Below are positions 14,010 to 25,968 of a stretch of 64,000 nucleotides of DNA, one piece after another. Within the stretch, counting starts at the first letter, position 1; each line of letters opens with the position of its first letter. Both the position numbers and the translations under genes were made by a program. The notes beneath the pieces are model-generated. The model saw only the letters and a list, made by a program, of their open reading frames with translations. It was not told the DNA's origin and ran no database searches. This stretch comes from Sipunculus nudus (taxonomy: Eukaryota; Annelida; Sipuncula; Golfingiida; Sipunculidae): positions 35,170,019 to 35,234,018 of the forward strand of contig CM049306.1 in assembly GCA_026874595.1 (NCBI GenBank), in the 5' to 3' direction.

Positions 14010-14168
14010 ATGTCAACCAAGATCATTACCGAAGGAAAAGGACGTCGTGAACCAACAGAGAAAACACAGAGTCCCGCCGAATGGATCACACACGGCATCA
14101 ATCGTGTGCACAACATTGCCCCACTTGACAGACAAAATGGCGACTTAAAGCCTTTCTTAATTACATAG
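14010..14168 (+). CDS. possible 52-codon small ORF, unknown
   Basis: ATG at 14010 opens a 52-codon frame ending in TAG at 14166. The product is charged and polar, with no membrane segment or signal peptide. Its composition (Lys, Arg, Glu, Pro, Gln, then WITHGINRVHNIAPL) is less AT-driven than the random frames around it. I do not recognise the protein. It could be a relict exon or transposon piece, or chance. No promoter, splice signal or conserved neighbour supports it, so treat it as a weak candidate. Confidence 0.15.
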   Translation: MSTKIITEGKGRREPTEKTQSPAEWITHGINRVHNIAPLDRQNGDLKPFLIT

Positions 14169-14658
14169 AATCCAGTGATCTACATCAGTCTTAGGGCAGA
14201 GGAAACACAGATAAAAATACGGGATGTTAACCATCGTGCCAGCTTCGTCCTTACAGCTGGTTATATTGGAAGACCTAGACCAATATTGCTTCAATCGCGC
14301 CGGGCTTTCTCCTCGGCTTACACTGCGTTCCACCAACGGTTGGTCATCGTCTTTTAGTCATGAATATTAAGACGTCATGACGTTTACCTATGTTTTGCTC
14401 TGTTAGTATGAACTAGACGGCGATTTAATATGCATGATTAATTATTTCACACAATTTACACTTATACTTAATGACATTTTTTTTTCTTCTTTTTGACAAA
14501 ATTACTTTTGACTAATTTAATGGACCAATATCATGTCAACGTCTATAAGCTGCTTCGTTTCCGTTAGAACATTCAATATGTCGTGAAAATCGATTCTTCT
14601 CTCACCTGATAAATAAATTATTTCACACACGTTGCACACAAGACAGTATTAGGCTCAT

Positions 14659-15022
14659 CTCAAAAAACGTCAGATACCACCGTTATATTATAAAAACTTT
14701 AAGACCTCTTGAATGTTATGAAAACTCCAATACCACGGGTCATATGCGATGATGGAGTCCACATCGTGATGTTGTCATGGTTAGGTTATTATTATGTAAT
14801 CAGAGGAGCTGGAAGTCACAGAGTAGACTGGTACCCCGCTCTCAAAAAAGTCAGATACCACCGTTATATTATAAAAACTTTAAGACCTCTTGAATGTTAT
14901 GAAAACTCCAATACCACGGGTCATATGCGATGATGGAGTCCACATCGTGATGTTGTCATGGTTAGGTTATTATTATGTAATCAGAGGAGCTGGAAGTCAC
15001 AGAGTAGACTGGTACCCCGCTC
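14659..15022. repeat. 181-bp tandem duplication
   Basis: Two head-to-tail copies (14659-14840 and 14841-15021) differ only by a one-base indel in the first ten bases, so the duplication is recent. Each copy ends in AGACTGGTACCCCGCTCT, the same 18-mer that starts the inverted-repeat arm at 15068. The duplication therefore abuts a mobile-element terminus. Confidence 0.9.
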
Positions 15023-15067
15023 TATTATGGCATCGCTGCTCTAGGCCAATCATACAACGCCATCTTT
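15006..15067 (+). repeat. extra copy of the inverted-repeat arm
   Basis: This block starts with AGACTGGTACCCCGCTCT and ends with ACAACGCCATCTTT. It is a shorter version of the arm at 15068-15140, lacking the CACAGAGACGGGCGT piece. Two arms in tandem suggest repeated insertion or slippage at the end of the element. Confidence 0.75.
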
Positions 15068-15140
15068 AGACTGGTACCCCGCTCTATAATGGCACCGCTG
15101 CTCTAGGCCAATCACAGAGACGGGCGTACAACGCCATCTT
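15068..15140 (+). repeat. left arm of inverted repeat flanking a LINE
   Basis: The arm starts AGACTGGTACCCCGCTCT and ends CGTACAACGCCATCTT. Its reverse complement is found at 17851-17905 (AAGATGGCGTTGTACGCC at one end, AGAGCAGGGTACCAGTCT at the other) with an internal deletion. The two arms enclose the LINE remnant. The pair probably comes from a foldback or MITE-like DNA element. Confidence 0.75.
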
Positions 15141-15148
15141 TTGTACTC

Positions 15149-16150
15149 TTGGCAGACTTGTACCATGATGAATATGTATACCTAGGCACAATGTTTAATT
15201 ATAATGGTTTATTTCATAAAGCCATCAACAAGCAAGTTAACAAAGCTAAACCAGCCATGTTCAGCCTTATAACAAAAGCAAGCAAACTCAAACTGCCCAT
15301 AGATCTTCAATGTGAGCTATTTGATTCACTGGTCATTCCAATATTACTTTATGGCTCGGAAATTTGGGGCTTCCAGAACCTAAATCAGATTGCAATTTTT
15401 GAGAAAAAATTCTTTAAGAAACTGCTCAGAATGAACAAAAATACAACAAACTGCATGGTATATGGGGAAATAGGCAGAACTCCTATAACTAGTTTAGTTG
15501 AAAGAAGAATGATTAATTTCTGGATCAGGTTATTAGAAGGCAGGCAAAGCAAACTCTCTAGTATTATGTTTAAACTCCAGAAAAGTATGTTTGACAAAAC
15601 CACCTTCAAACCAAAGTGGGCTTCCAAGATTAAAGATATACTGGACAAATGTGGTTACTCTAATATGTGGGATGAGGGACATAATGTCAACAAAAAATGG
15701 CTGAAAAAGAGCATTGAACTAAGGCTACATGACATGAGTCAGCAAAATTTGCAAAATGAAATAGCAGAACTCAAATCCTGTTGCAGTTACAGGATTTTCA
15801 AAAAGAATCTTGGCTTTGAAAAATATCTGAACATATTAAATTTTGCTGACAGAATAGCCCTCACTAAATTTCGCTGTGCAAATCATAAACTGCCAGCATC
15901 CAACAGCAACCCTGACCACTTAACTGGCTCTAAGGCATGTACCCTATGCAACATGAATGAGCAGGGTGATGAATTCCACTACCTTTTTATATGCCCTGAA
16001 TTTAGACAAGAAAGACTCAACTATATAAACCAGTACTATAGAACCAGACCAAACACACTAAAAATGCATGAATTATTCAGTGTCACAGACCAACTTCAGC
16101 TGTCAAACCTAGCCAAGTTTGCTAAAAAGATTATATCCAAATTTAGTTAA
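15149..16150 (+). pseudogene. LINE reverse transcriptase, C-terminal remnant
   Basis: The frame is open for 333 codons but starts without an ATG, at the truncation point. It begins within the thumb/post-RT part: YLGTMF near residue 11, then a helical region with ILLYGSEIWGF at about residues 66-76, a typical LINE signature just after the RT domain. It ends with a zinc-knuckle-like motif, CxxC-x9-H-x4-C (CTLCNMNEQGDEFHYLFIC, ~residues 262-280). The catalytic RT palm (FADD-type box) and any endonuclease lie in the missing 5' part, so the copy cannot be autonomous. There are no internal stops, which suggests a young insertion. LINEs with this ending are common in molluscs and cnidarians; I do not assign a clade. 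Confidence 0.85.
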
Positions 16151-16834
16151 AATATACCCTGTACAGAATATTTACAATGCCCATATATGATCATCTTTAT
16201 ATTTGTTCAACCAGGTTTATTCCCATATGTATGAAATGTTCATTCATTTATAGTTAGAATACTATGTACAAAATATTTACAATGTCTATATATGATCACC
16301 CTCATATTTGCTCAACCAGGTTTATCCTCTTACGTATGAAATGCTCATTCATTTCTTGTAAAGTATGGAGCAAGCTTGTTATTCTTAAGCAGCATAAACA
16401 ACACAACTGCAATACCTGTCGTGTTTATTGATCTCATAATGAAACTGTGATACTAGATCTTGTAAGAAATCTTGATTGTACCCAGACTGTATTTGTATGT
16501 TTATTTTGCAACTAGTCACTGTCTATCTGACTGTTAACCCAACAGATTGAATTTATGTGCATATATATTTATATTCTTAGGTATTAAATATGCATTGTCT
16601 ATTCTAGGAATCATACCTATATCATAGAAATACAGTTGCACAAGTCAGTGCATGTAAACTAGCTGCTTTATATTTTTCTATGCACTTATTTATCTCCATA
16701 TAGTATTTATGTGATATATGTATTATTTTCTCTACCATTATACAATTTTGTATTTGCAGTGACATGACATACAAAAGCTTTCCTATTTATATCCTTATAG
16801 AGTAAATCAAAACACATGCGTGTATGTATATATA

Positions 16835-16837
<3 letters not shown>

Positions 16838-16888
<51 letters not shown>
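16838..16888. repeat. (TA)n microsatellite inside LINE 3' UTR
   Basis: A TA tract of ~25 units within the 3' UTR of the LINE copy. Confidence 0.95.
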
Positions 16889-16891
<3 letters not shown>

Positions 16892-17468
16892 TATATGTTT
16901 ATTTCTAATTTATGTAACAAAATGTGCTTGACATGCATATATAAGGCATCTCTACCTCTACCATATAAGTGATTGATCTCATTATACATTAAATGTACAA
17001 AAAACATAGAAGTAAATCATAGACAAGGTGCCTTATAATATACACTATTATCACCTTAGGAAACTTTCTGAGGCCAAATTATATAGTCAGCAACTTTTTT
17101 ATATTTAATGTTACTGCACCTAATACCTGTGATATGACTCTATAGTATATGTAGTACTGTTTGTACCTACACTTTTATACAAACTTGAATGTTTACAAGC
17201 AAGTTATTGATAGTTCACTTGCACTAGAAGATGTAGATTGTATGTACACTTATATACACTAACACACTTAATGTATGTTTTCAAACAAATAAGAGCTGTG
17301 TTCATTGTGTAAGTATTACCTGTGATATAGTTATTATATGTAGTTACATGAAGTCACAGCACATCCTGTATATACACTGTAATATAGTTTTGCATGACTC
17401 TGTATACCTCGAAAGGGGTCACTTGAGTTGAATAAAATTATTATTATTATTATTATATTATTATTATT

Positions 17469-17740
17469 ACCAACTCCAGGATATATTATATATGATAAAA
17501 ATAAGCATTTCGTTTGCTCAAATAGTTACCAAAGGTTGGATGTATATTACATGTGACATTAATGATTGAATAATGATGATCTGATATTAATAATAAATCA
17601 CTGCTACGTACAGTGGAAAATCAAAGATCCAGTATATCGTATTATCTATGCATCCATCATTCAGTTTTTGTGCAACAACTCATTCTTCAATATTTGAAAA
17701 CTAAAAATAACTAAAGAAAGTTATTTTATAAGAAATCTTC
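17469..17740 (+). repeat. direct repeat, copy 1
   Basis: This begins CCAACTCCAGGATATATTAT and contains CACTGCTACGTACAGTGGAA and TTTTTGTGCAACAACTCATT. The same sequence, slightly diverged, returns at 17937-18186. The two copies flank a small inverted-repeat element (17803-17936), so this looks like one block split or duplicated around an insertion. Confidence 0.8.
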
Positions 17741-17802
17741 ACGGATAATCAACCAGGATCGCGTGAACGTCCTTGATAACCGGTATGAGCGTGCATACTC
17801 AA

Positions 17803-17936
17803 GATGGAACCAGTCTATAGGTAAGTCAGGAGTTGCAACTGGGAGTACTTAAGATGGCGTTGTACGCCTGTCTCTGAGGGCCAAAATAGAGCAGGGTACC
17901 AGTCTACGCCATCTAGGTACTCCCGGTAGACTGGTT
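17803..17936. mobile_element. small inverted-repeat (MITE-like) element
   Basis: The left end, GGAACCAGTCTATA...GGGAGTACTTAAGATGGCG, is mirrored by the right end, CGCCATCTAGGTACTCCCGGTAGACTGGTTCC. In between lies 17851-17905, the reverse-complement partner of the arm at 15068-15140. This nested inverted-repeat arrangement suggests a foldback element that has hosted or been rearranged by the neighbouring LINE. It contains no coding frame. Confidence 0.65.
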
Positions 17937-18186
17937 CCAACTCCAGTATGTATTATATATGATAAAAAAAGCATTTCGTTTTCTCAGAGAAGTTACAAAA
18001 AGTTGGCTGTACAATACATGTGACATTAATGATAAGATTAATATATATTAATAAAAAAAACACTGCTACGCACAGTGGAATATCAAAGATTCAGTGTGTC
18101 GTATTATCTATACATCCATCATTCAATTTTTGTGCAACAACTCATTCTTCAATATTTGAAAACCAGAAATAACGAAAGAAAGTTAT
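17937..18186 (+). repeat. direct repeat, copy 2
   Basis: Diverged second copy of 17469-17740, starting CCAACTCCAGTATGTATTAT. It shares the CACTGCTACGCACAGTGGAA and TTTGTGCAACAACTCATTC blocks. Confidence 0.8.
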
Positions 18187-18350
18187 GAAAATTTGAAGAC
18201 TCAGGTTTGATCTCCGGCGAGACTATTAGAGTGGGTTGGCTCAAGGTCGGTGGTTGTCTCCTGGATCGTTGGTTTCCTCCACCTCCACGCTCAGTCTAAC
18301 GAACACCAGAAACCTGAGCCATGTGTTGTTGATCGTGTATACCAACACCC
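18187..18350 (+). mobile_element. possible SINE-like remnant
   Basis: A B-box-like GGTTTGATCTC precedes a block reading GGTTGTCTCCTGGATCGTTGGTTTCCTCCACC. This resembles a conserved central domain I associate with SINEs of marine invertebrates. No A-box or tail could be defined. Confidence 0.35.
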
Positions 18351-18420
18351 TCAGAGTCAATATACCCGCCGTAACATGACAGCATATTGACACTCGTACT
18401 GATATAGCGCCTGTTTTTAC

Positions 18421-19165
18421 CTCCCAGAAGGAGGTTATGTTTTCACTTGTGCTTGTTTGTTTATTTCTTCCTTCATACAGTTACACCGCTCAGGCAATAA
18501 CTAGGGTTTTTACGCCGCAGTTTTGCCTCTACGGGTATCCCTCTCTTTGCACTGAGGTCGCCAGAACTGACACGCCATCCAGCCAGGTCCGGCCCGCCCT
18601 CGCTGACCTTCTACCACCGGCGGATCCCCCAGGTGTTCCCGGGAGCCTGAGCCTAGCAACCTGCCAGTAATGTCCGAACGCCACCGGACTACCCCTGGAC
18701 TACCGTTAGTCCTGCCCTGAGCCTTGTCCCTTTCGACCAGGTACAGTTTTCGTTCGATCGGAGCCTTCTTGGGAGCCTTCTCTAGTGCTTGTGCCATCAT
18801 GCTTGAGCCTTGTCCCTGCTGGTCCTAACCGGACCCCCGGTTTTTACGTCTACGAACCTTGTCCCTGATCCTTTCGGGATCCCCTGAACTTTTATCCACC
18901 AAACGGCTGGCTCTACAGGGCCGGGTTCCATACTGCCGGGAACAGGCGGGCCTACTCTTCTTTCGAAAAACAGTATGGGGTCTTTTACATGCCCATCCCC
19001 TTCTGGACACGGGACCGCCATTTTACGTCCTCATCCGATGGACGGCCCGTATTTTACTTTTGCAGTCGGGCGCTGCAGAGCTCCTTTCTTCCATCCTTCC
19101 TTCTTTGATTATTTGTTTGAAGGATCTTTTTCATGATACCCCCCTTATCACTGGAGTATAATCCT
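18421..19165 (+). repeat. GC-rich repeat remnant, unclassified
   Basis: GC content rises sharply here compared with the AT-rich surroundings. The start (AGAAGGAGGTTATGTTTTCA) matches the start of another dispersed fragment at about 24597. The stretch contains three GAGCCTTGTCCCT-like repeats (about 18719, 18801 and 18856). It also has a tract, TCTTTTACATGCCCATCCCC followed by a GGACACGGGACCGCCATTTTACGTC-type stretch, that I recognise as a common dispersed invertebrate repeat. The open frames (18437-18670 and overlapping minus frames) coexist on both strands and are not credible genes. Confidence 0.5.
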
Positions 19166-19241
19166 TCAGTAATTATTTAGAGCATGTGACCTACTTGGAA
19201 ACGGACACAAGGCAGGAATAGGTGGCACTCAAGGGTGGCAC

Positions 19242-19390
19242 GCAACGTATTCTATAGACCCTAGCAGGGGACATAGTCAACGTATTCTGTAGATCCAATA
19301 GCAAGGGGACTTGCTCAACGTGTTCTGTTAACATAATAGCGGGGGACTTTCTCAACATATTCGATACACCAAATAGCTGGGGATTAAAGA
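19242..19390. repeat. ~37-bp minisatellite, 4 degenerate copies
   Basis: CAACGTATTCTATAGACC-like units start at 19242, 19278, 19316 and 19353. Each contains a (A)TAGCnGGGGACT core. Confidence 0.8.
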
Positions 19391-20021
19391 AGTTTGATGG
19401 ACTGCTGCAGTTGTGATTTCATGTCTTACCCAATGTTGGTAAAATGTTAGCTATAAACACTGCAGAAGGGTCAAATATCTTGGAAACTACTGATTTACAC
19501 GGTGGGCAATAATTGACTTGTCATTAATCTTATAGACAGATAACCTTAACTTTGATAGATAGGAAACTCTAAATAAAAATAAAGATTTTCAAGAAACAAA
19601 CAGTGTATGTGTCTGGGCATGTGTGATTGGATTAGCGTAAGGATTGGGGAAGCCGTTAACCTTTAGGTTACATATATAAATGAGGTAATATATCAACAGA
19701 ACGTTTGATAAAAATAAAAATAGTTATACTAAACACTGGGTCTTACTGTAATGTTGCTGTTAAGTGAATTATGAACATATTAATTTTAAAAGAAGAACCC
19801 ACAGTTTAACGTCCATATGTCAGTAGTTATTTTGCTTTAACTGCACTTCAGTCATTACGGTCGGTGACCCGTCTGATTGTGTCAGTACAATTCGATCGTG
19901 ACGACCAATATTTTCCCAAAAGGCGTTCCACATCCCTGTCCACCTAACCACACTGGTGTTCCCATGGAAACCACGTGATTGCACTGTGTAGTTCCCGCAC
20001 TCACAGATACGCTATGGGGGC

Positions 20022-20022
<1 letters not shown>

Positions 20023-20099
<77 letters not shown>

Positions 20100-20105
20100 A
20101 TATAT
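20023..20105. repeat. (TA)n microsatellite
   Basis: About 40 TA units with one TTTA interruption. Confidence 0.96.
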
Positions 20106-22054
20106 TTGAGTTTAGAGCGTCCCAAGGGGAGATGGTATGTGTCCAGTTTTGAAGGGTTATGTAAAATTGAATCTTTTTCATATTCTATGTTATTATGATA
20201 TCATTATAGGAAATCGTGTCATTATATGAATGTTTGCTTATCGCGAAATGTAAGCCTCAGTTATAAGTGCGGTGTTTACACAGCTGACGGGTTGGTTTGA
20301 AGCAGCTGGTAATGATCATTGACTGTTACAAGGTCCTAAAGATAGAAATTCGCGCGTAACATCGGACGCTTGAACCCTCAGAACCGGGCGTTCGTAAGAG
20401 ATACCGAGCGTCGGAGACGCTTACCCCCCGCGTTCTTGAAAGGCATGACAGCCTCTTTTCGACGTATAAAATGAGGGATGTCATAACACTCGATTCATAC
20501 CAAAAAAGATCCTTCCGCCAGGGTTCGTTGGTTCCTCAAAACGAACCTCTTAGTATTGTACATTGTGGGACTACTTGTCTTAACTGTCAAACATTAAAAA
20601 AAAATTGCTGCATTTCAAGCAAACACCTTCTGTTAACATTTCACGTGCGCATGCATACAAGGTATAACTTATTCCGTGAAGTCCTTTTCACAAAAACATC
20701 CATTTTTATGTTATTTGCCTTGAAACAATTCTTTTCCAACGTACTTGAACGGACTACATCAGCCTCTCCACTACATTTATACCTACGCCATCTGTGTATG
20801 TAGAAGCCCCAGTGCATTTTGGGCTGCATACAGAGTCGTAGTCTTGTCATTTCGATTCTTGGCAGTGTGACCAAAACAGCGCCGGATTTAGGGTCGTCTG
20901 CGTGCAAGAGGTATGTATGGAGCCAATATCATGCCCGACAAACTTGTTAACCTGGCCCAGGGTGTTATGCCACCTTTTTTTAATCCTTAAAATTATCTGC
21001 TTATGCTTATACCACGTACATAGTACACAATATATCGAGTATTCTACTTAATTTTACTCGTAATCGTTTAGGTTTTATACACATAAATTTGTTTCCTTTT
21101 TCTCCTGAATCCCTTTCTGCGCATCTGATAAAATGCATTGCATGTCCTGTACCAAAACCAAGACAGAACCACCCCGTCTCAGGCTTGCTCTTCAGATACA
21201 GAAAAATAATTAACTGCGCGCCGACACGGACAGTTAGCGACTGGATGGTAGTGATAAATACCAACAAAGGCAATATATGAGACATTTAGTGTTGCCGAAA
21301 TACATTCTTGGCAAGGTCCAGGCATGATGGACTAAGAAAACGCTCACATAGTGCAATATATGTGTAAAACATATCTGTTTCATTCTTTAGCTGAGTGGAA
21401 ATTGTTTGAGAGAGCATGGTACAACTGAACCCACGACTCATTAGGAATTTATATTAGGCTGGTAAACCTAACTGGAGTCATGATACAAGCCATGTGGGGA
21501 TTTACTACAACGGCCACCCGTATTGTTGCATTGATATCGCGGTAAACAGCCGATATTGTTCACATTAGGCTACGATTAATGAATTAATACGGAAGAATTC
21601 ATGTGAACTCACACACCAAACTGAAAATCCGTCTCTTTGGTAAAGATTGATGTCCTGTATCGCGTACAAATTGGCTCTCGTCCAGTAACATGTGCCATGC
21701 TTGCATTCATACTGTCAGATATTAAACAAAAATACAGAGAGATTTAACAATATGCTGATGCAAAATGGAATTTTTCTCGCAAATGGTAGATATTGTTAGA
21801 AAGTACACTAAAATATCAATGAGTTGGTCTTGTATAGTCAGAGGACAGCTTATATGTAGGCCATGAGTTGTCAATAGTGTACATTTTAGTTTTTGCCTGC
21901 AGTTTTATCATTTTTTTTTCTTTTCGCGATAAGCTTTGAAACTGTATAGCCTTTTTCCATTATTTAAATTGTTATCGAGCAACTAATTTCCCTGCATTGA
22001 TACAAATAGACATTTTATTACCCTAGAGAAATAGGTTTTTTAACACTTTATCAA

Positions 22055-22112
22055 ACTATCATTAAAAAAGACTCGAACCCCTTCCTTGACTAACTGCTCG
22101 ACACCACGACGA
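22055..22112 (-). mobile_element. weak tRNA-like fragment
   Basis: On the minus strand GGTGTCGAGCAGTTAGTCAAG is followed by a B-box-like GGGGTTCGAGTC. The two boxes are closer together than in a normal tRNA and no cloverleaf forms. It may be a SINE head remnant. Confidence 0.25.
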
Positions 22113-22164
22113 AAGCGCATTTTTATATATAACAGGATTAAGGTAACACTCTTTTAGTTATCCT

Positions 22165-22168
<4 letters not shown>

Positions 22169-22210
<42 letters not shown>
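22169..22210. repeat. (GA)n microsatellite
   Basis: About 20 uninterrupted GA units. Confidence 0.96.
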
Positions 22211-22213
<3 letters not shown>

Positions 22214-22734
22214 ACACAATGGAAGTGCTCTTTTACTTGCAGCTTCTCGCGGAATTGACCACAACCGAAGCCGACAGACTGCTGAGAAGGCAACGAGCCC
22301 TAATCTTTTTATAAGCGCTAAAATCGAGTTTGCTTAGGCAGTTATTCACACTAATTAAACAAATTAGGTCTTCGTACTCGACGGACGCACTAAATCACTT
22401 TTGTCACGAAATTGGTGTCGACCGCCACAGCCTGCAGACAGAACGTACGTGCGGGTTGCGGGATACTCAGACTAGACCCTTACTATAAAAAAAAAAAAAA
22501 ATTAAATATTGTGCTCTTCAGCACGGATCTCTCGCCTTCCCATAAGACAGCCATTACGACGATTCTTGTGACCACTTCGTGTCAGAGAAATTTTAGTGGA
22601 AACCGTCACGTTTTCAACGTCAACAAGAAAATTGATAAATTGATTATTTATCGAAAAGTGCTTGAGGCTTAGAACACTGTTACATATGTAGCTGTGTTGC
22701 AATAACTTCTTTTAACAGCGATCAATAATTTAAC

Positions 22735-22835
22735 AAGAAGGCACTCAAAGAGCGCATACCTCCGCCAAAATCTGTATCTGCGACCAGGCCCGCTTCAACT
22801 TTTACCAACCCGTATCCCGGCATTCCACTTTAATT
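22735..22835 (-). repeat. dispersed repeat fragment (GGCGGAGGTATGCGCTC end)
   Basis: On the minus strand this reads TGGCGGAGGTATGCGCTCTTTGAGTGCC. A related piece, CGGAGGAGGTTTGCGCTCTACCGAG, lies on the plus strand at about 25665. The motif recurs widely in invertebrate genomes in my memory, but I cannot name the family. Confidence 0.45.
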
Positions 22836-25654
22836 CACTGAAATTCGTTGAAACCATTATAGATGGTTTCGATTGTTAACATAATGAAAAGCAAATTTCC
22901 ATTGCCCATCGATCCTTCCATAAAATTTCAATGAACGCCTCGACGAAGAAAGATGATATGTTGTAAAAACTAATATAGATGCTAAGTGTTGGTCGTTTTT
23001 ATACAGATTCTGACTTACTGACGATGTATTTAGAAAACGAGTGCATGCGACAATGCAAGACGTCAGTTTCTATAGCTAAGGAACATTGCAGGATATCTCA
23101 AAAAGTTAGTTAAAATGAAAAGATGCGGTAAATTGGGACAGAAGAAGTGGCTACATTTTTTGGCAAAAAATGTTAATATTTTTAAGTGCTGTACTGAATA
23201 ACTCAGGAGACAGAAGGCACAAATGAAACGCCATTTCGGCCCTCTAACATAAGAGAGTATACGACCAGCGTACCGGCTGTCAGAGTGCCTTTACATTCCT
23301 CAACGAAAACCGCACTGTAAGGCTCTGTGAAGATGCAAATATTTTCCTCATTTTTAACAACTCTTCATGGCTTATAAGTACGCTGTCACTTGACATAAAC
23401 CAGACCAATCGTTCGCTCGTTAAGTTTACTTCTAACAGCATCTACCATGTGCGAGAAAAATCAAGTATTCATACTTAATTTTGAATCGATTCGATTTTAG
23501 CGATCATGTATTCCAAGGTGTTCTCGCGAAAAATTCTGGTGTTGCACGCCATCCTATGAATCTCAAGGATATATAGTGTGAAACATATGAAATGCCGATT
23601 CATACCGATTGTTGCAGAAACAGCTTTGAGGGAATGAGTAATGCTTATTTACCCTAGCTGCGCAAAGCTAGGGTAATTGTTTTCACTCGATTCTGTGTAT
23701 GCGTGTCTGAAGAATGGTTTTACGGATGTTGGGTATCGTGAAAATCTTTTGGTGTAAATCAAAGCGTAATTAACCTCGGAATGAGTGTATTATTATTATT
23801 ATTATTAATTTTTACAACGGGACATTGCATGTGGCAATATGGCTATCTTTGGAGTGTGACTCTTAACGTTACAATTATCTCAATTAGAAGTTCTCATAAA
23901 TCACAGACGTTTAATTAACCTTCCAGGGCACCACTTTAAAAAAAAGTCTTCGGCGCAGAGTTTGCGTCCCCAATTGGGACGCTTTTTTTCATTTAGTATG
24001 TAATTGATAAAAAAAGTCGGAAATCAAATTAAGGAAAACCTTGTGTGTCGTGCTCACTTGAATCATTTAACCGGCTTTTGTCGAAGTTTCATTTTCGAAG
24101 TTAAATTATCACTATACAAAACCCCCTTGTATCGAACCTCTTATAAGTGCAAGCTTTATCCATGTAATCACCCCCCCCCCCCCCCATTCAGAGAATAATA
24201 TTTATATACAATGTATTGCAAATGAACTAATTAATCATTAATCATTAGAATTATAGACATGTTCCATTTAAGTTTACTATGAATATTATATATCTAAACC
24301 TAGCTTAGAATTAACTCATACTGGAAACATAATACCTTATTTTTTAAATATATTTGTAAACCTCGTAATTTATTTGAAATGTAAACAAGTACATGTAATT
24401 GAAATGTGCCATACAGACGCTTATATTTTTTTATGTCATTCAGACGTTAAAAGGTGTGTGTGTGTGTTTGATGGTGTGTGGATGATAAACCGGAAGATAA
24501 ATTGACGCCACTGAATTTGAGACATACGACGCAAGCAAAGTAACTAAGGCTGTACCAAATAAATATGGTTGGCGGTCTCTGTTATAACCTGAGCGAAGGA
24601 AGTTATGTTTGCATCCATGTTTATTTGTTTCATTTGTTTTTACTGAATAATTTCCGCTTAAACTTATTGGTCGGCTGAGGCATGGATCGAAAAGTCCTTG
24701 TTAAAGGGGCCTTATCAACTATCTGACCTTTATAAACTAAAAGTAATCCCTTGGAGCTTTAGAAAAATAGACCAGGAAACGTGGATATCACTGCACACAG
24801 TTGTTTATATCAACGTGTTTATTATATGGTAGGGGCCCGCCAAAATAATCATCACAAATATAATAAAGGCATCTGGGGGCAATTCAGATAGTGACCTTTC
24901 TACCTCCGCATATATGCAACCAATACCACCTTATAGGTTACATGTTTTACCGTTTGTCAACATTGCTGTTTTTTTTTACACGTTCTTCATAAACAAGTTC
25001 ATATATCCTTTACGGAGGCGTTATATATAAGAACATTTCATAAACAGAATTACCCTTAGATCATTAATATATACACAGAGGAAGCAAGAAATTACATAAA
25101 TCCTTTTTATAAAGATAGGTGAATGGACACCTTTAAAATCTATTCACATAGCAGGTATTTTAAATATACACGACGTATCGTGTTTTCTCTTTAAAATATT
25201 ATGCCATCCGCAAACATTTCATTGTAAACCCGTTTTCTTACTCCTGTACTCAAAAAGAAATACACGAACGCCGGAAACAATCAGTGTACAAACATAGCGC
25301 GTATGACACCTAGTGGCGGTGCCGCGCAGCTTCAGAATAAGAATTTTCAAGCTTAAAACAGGTGTCTTTTTTAGTGTTCTTTAAGTTTCTACTTGTTGTT
25401 CACGTGTTGTCACGCGTGAGCAAAATCGGACTCTGATAACGCAGTCTTGTTATGGAAACAGACACATGTGGACTATATTCCCTTACATAGCCATAACAAA
25501 GTATTAAAAAAAATAAAATGGAGACAGTATAAGTCCTTGTGCTGGGGGACTTTTGTGTTCAACCAAAATTAACTAATAGCGTGAGACAATAAATGTATTA
25601 TTACAAATCTTGATGAACCTTTAAATTCGGATAAAGGAGGCGGTTATAGCAGGA
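22836..25654. other. gene-free stretch with small repeats
   Basis: No supportable coding sequence. A short ATT repeat sits at 23788-23806 and a C-run at 24171-24185. At about 24592-24720 the sequence GAAGGAAGTTATGTTTGCATCC matches the start of the GC-rich remnant at 18421. Confidence 0.4.
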
Positions 25655-25968
25655 TTCTTTAGTCTCGGAGGAGGTTTGCGCTCTACCGAGCGTAAATCAA
25701 GTCTTAATAAAGTTGTCGGATTCTGGTGGGTCGTAGATTGCCATGGATACTATTTCAGAGAACTTCACTTCCTAATTCTTAAAATTGCATGGCTTACACT
25801 GAAGGCAATAAAACCTTCAAGGAAACAGTGCTTTATTTATTACCTATAAATTACGTTCGCCAATTGAAGACAGAGCACTATTTTTACCAGCCATTGTAAT
25901 GGGGTTTGTTTAAAACACGCACCTTGTTACAAGCAAGCAAAAACCGGGTCGTATGATGTACCTTGGCC

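Larger units (their letters stand above)
15141..17468 (+). mobile_element. 5'-truncated non-LTR retrotransposon (LINE)
   Basis: The element has the 3' end of a reverse-transcriptase ORF, a ~1.3-kb 3' UTR and a terminal (ATT)n tail starting near 17440 after GGGGTCACTTGAGTTGAATAAAA. This is the form produced by incomplete target-primed reverse transcription. The 3' UTR holds a (TA)n tract at 16838-16888 and two degenerate direct repeats of ~125 bp (from about 16150 and 16263, sharing ACAAAATATTTACAATG-like and TTTGTTCAACCAGGTTTAT-like text). No convincing target-site duplication is visible. The coding part is annotated separately. Confidence 0.8.
19391..22168. other. gene-free stretch
   Basis: No supportable exon. 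A TATA-like GTATAAAATG lies just upstream of the 110-codon frame at 20471-20803, but that frame is opposed by an equally open minus frame and encodes nothing recognisable. A (TA)n tract (20023-20105) and a weak tRNA-like fragment (22055-22110) are listed separately. Confidence 0.4.

Noticed and set aside
18437-19161. Several frames in the GC-rich block, one starting with a signal-peptide-like hydrophobic stretch (MFSLVLVCLFL)
   Set aside because: High GC lowers stop frequency, so frames open on both strands; the hydrophobic start lies in the dispersed repeat start that recurs at about 24597.
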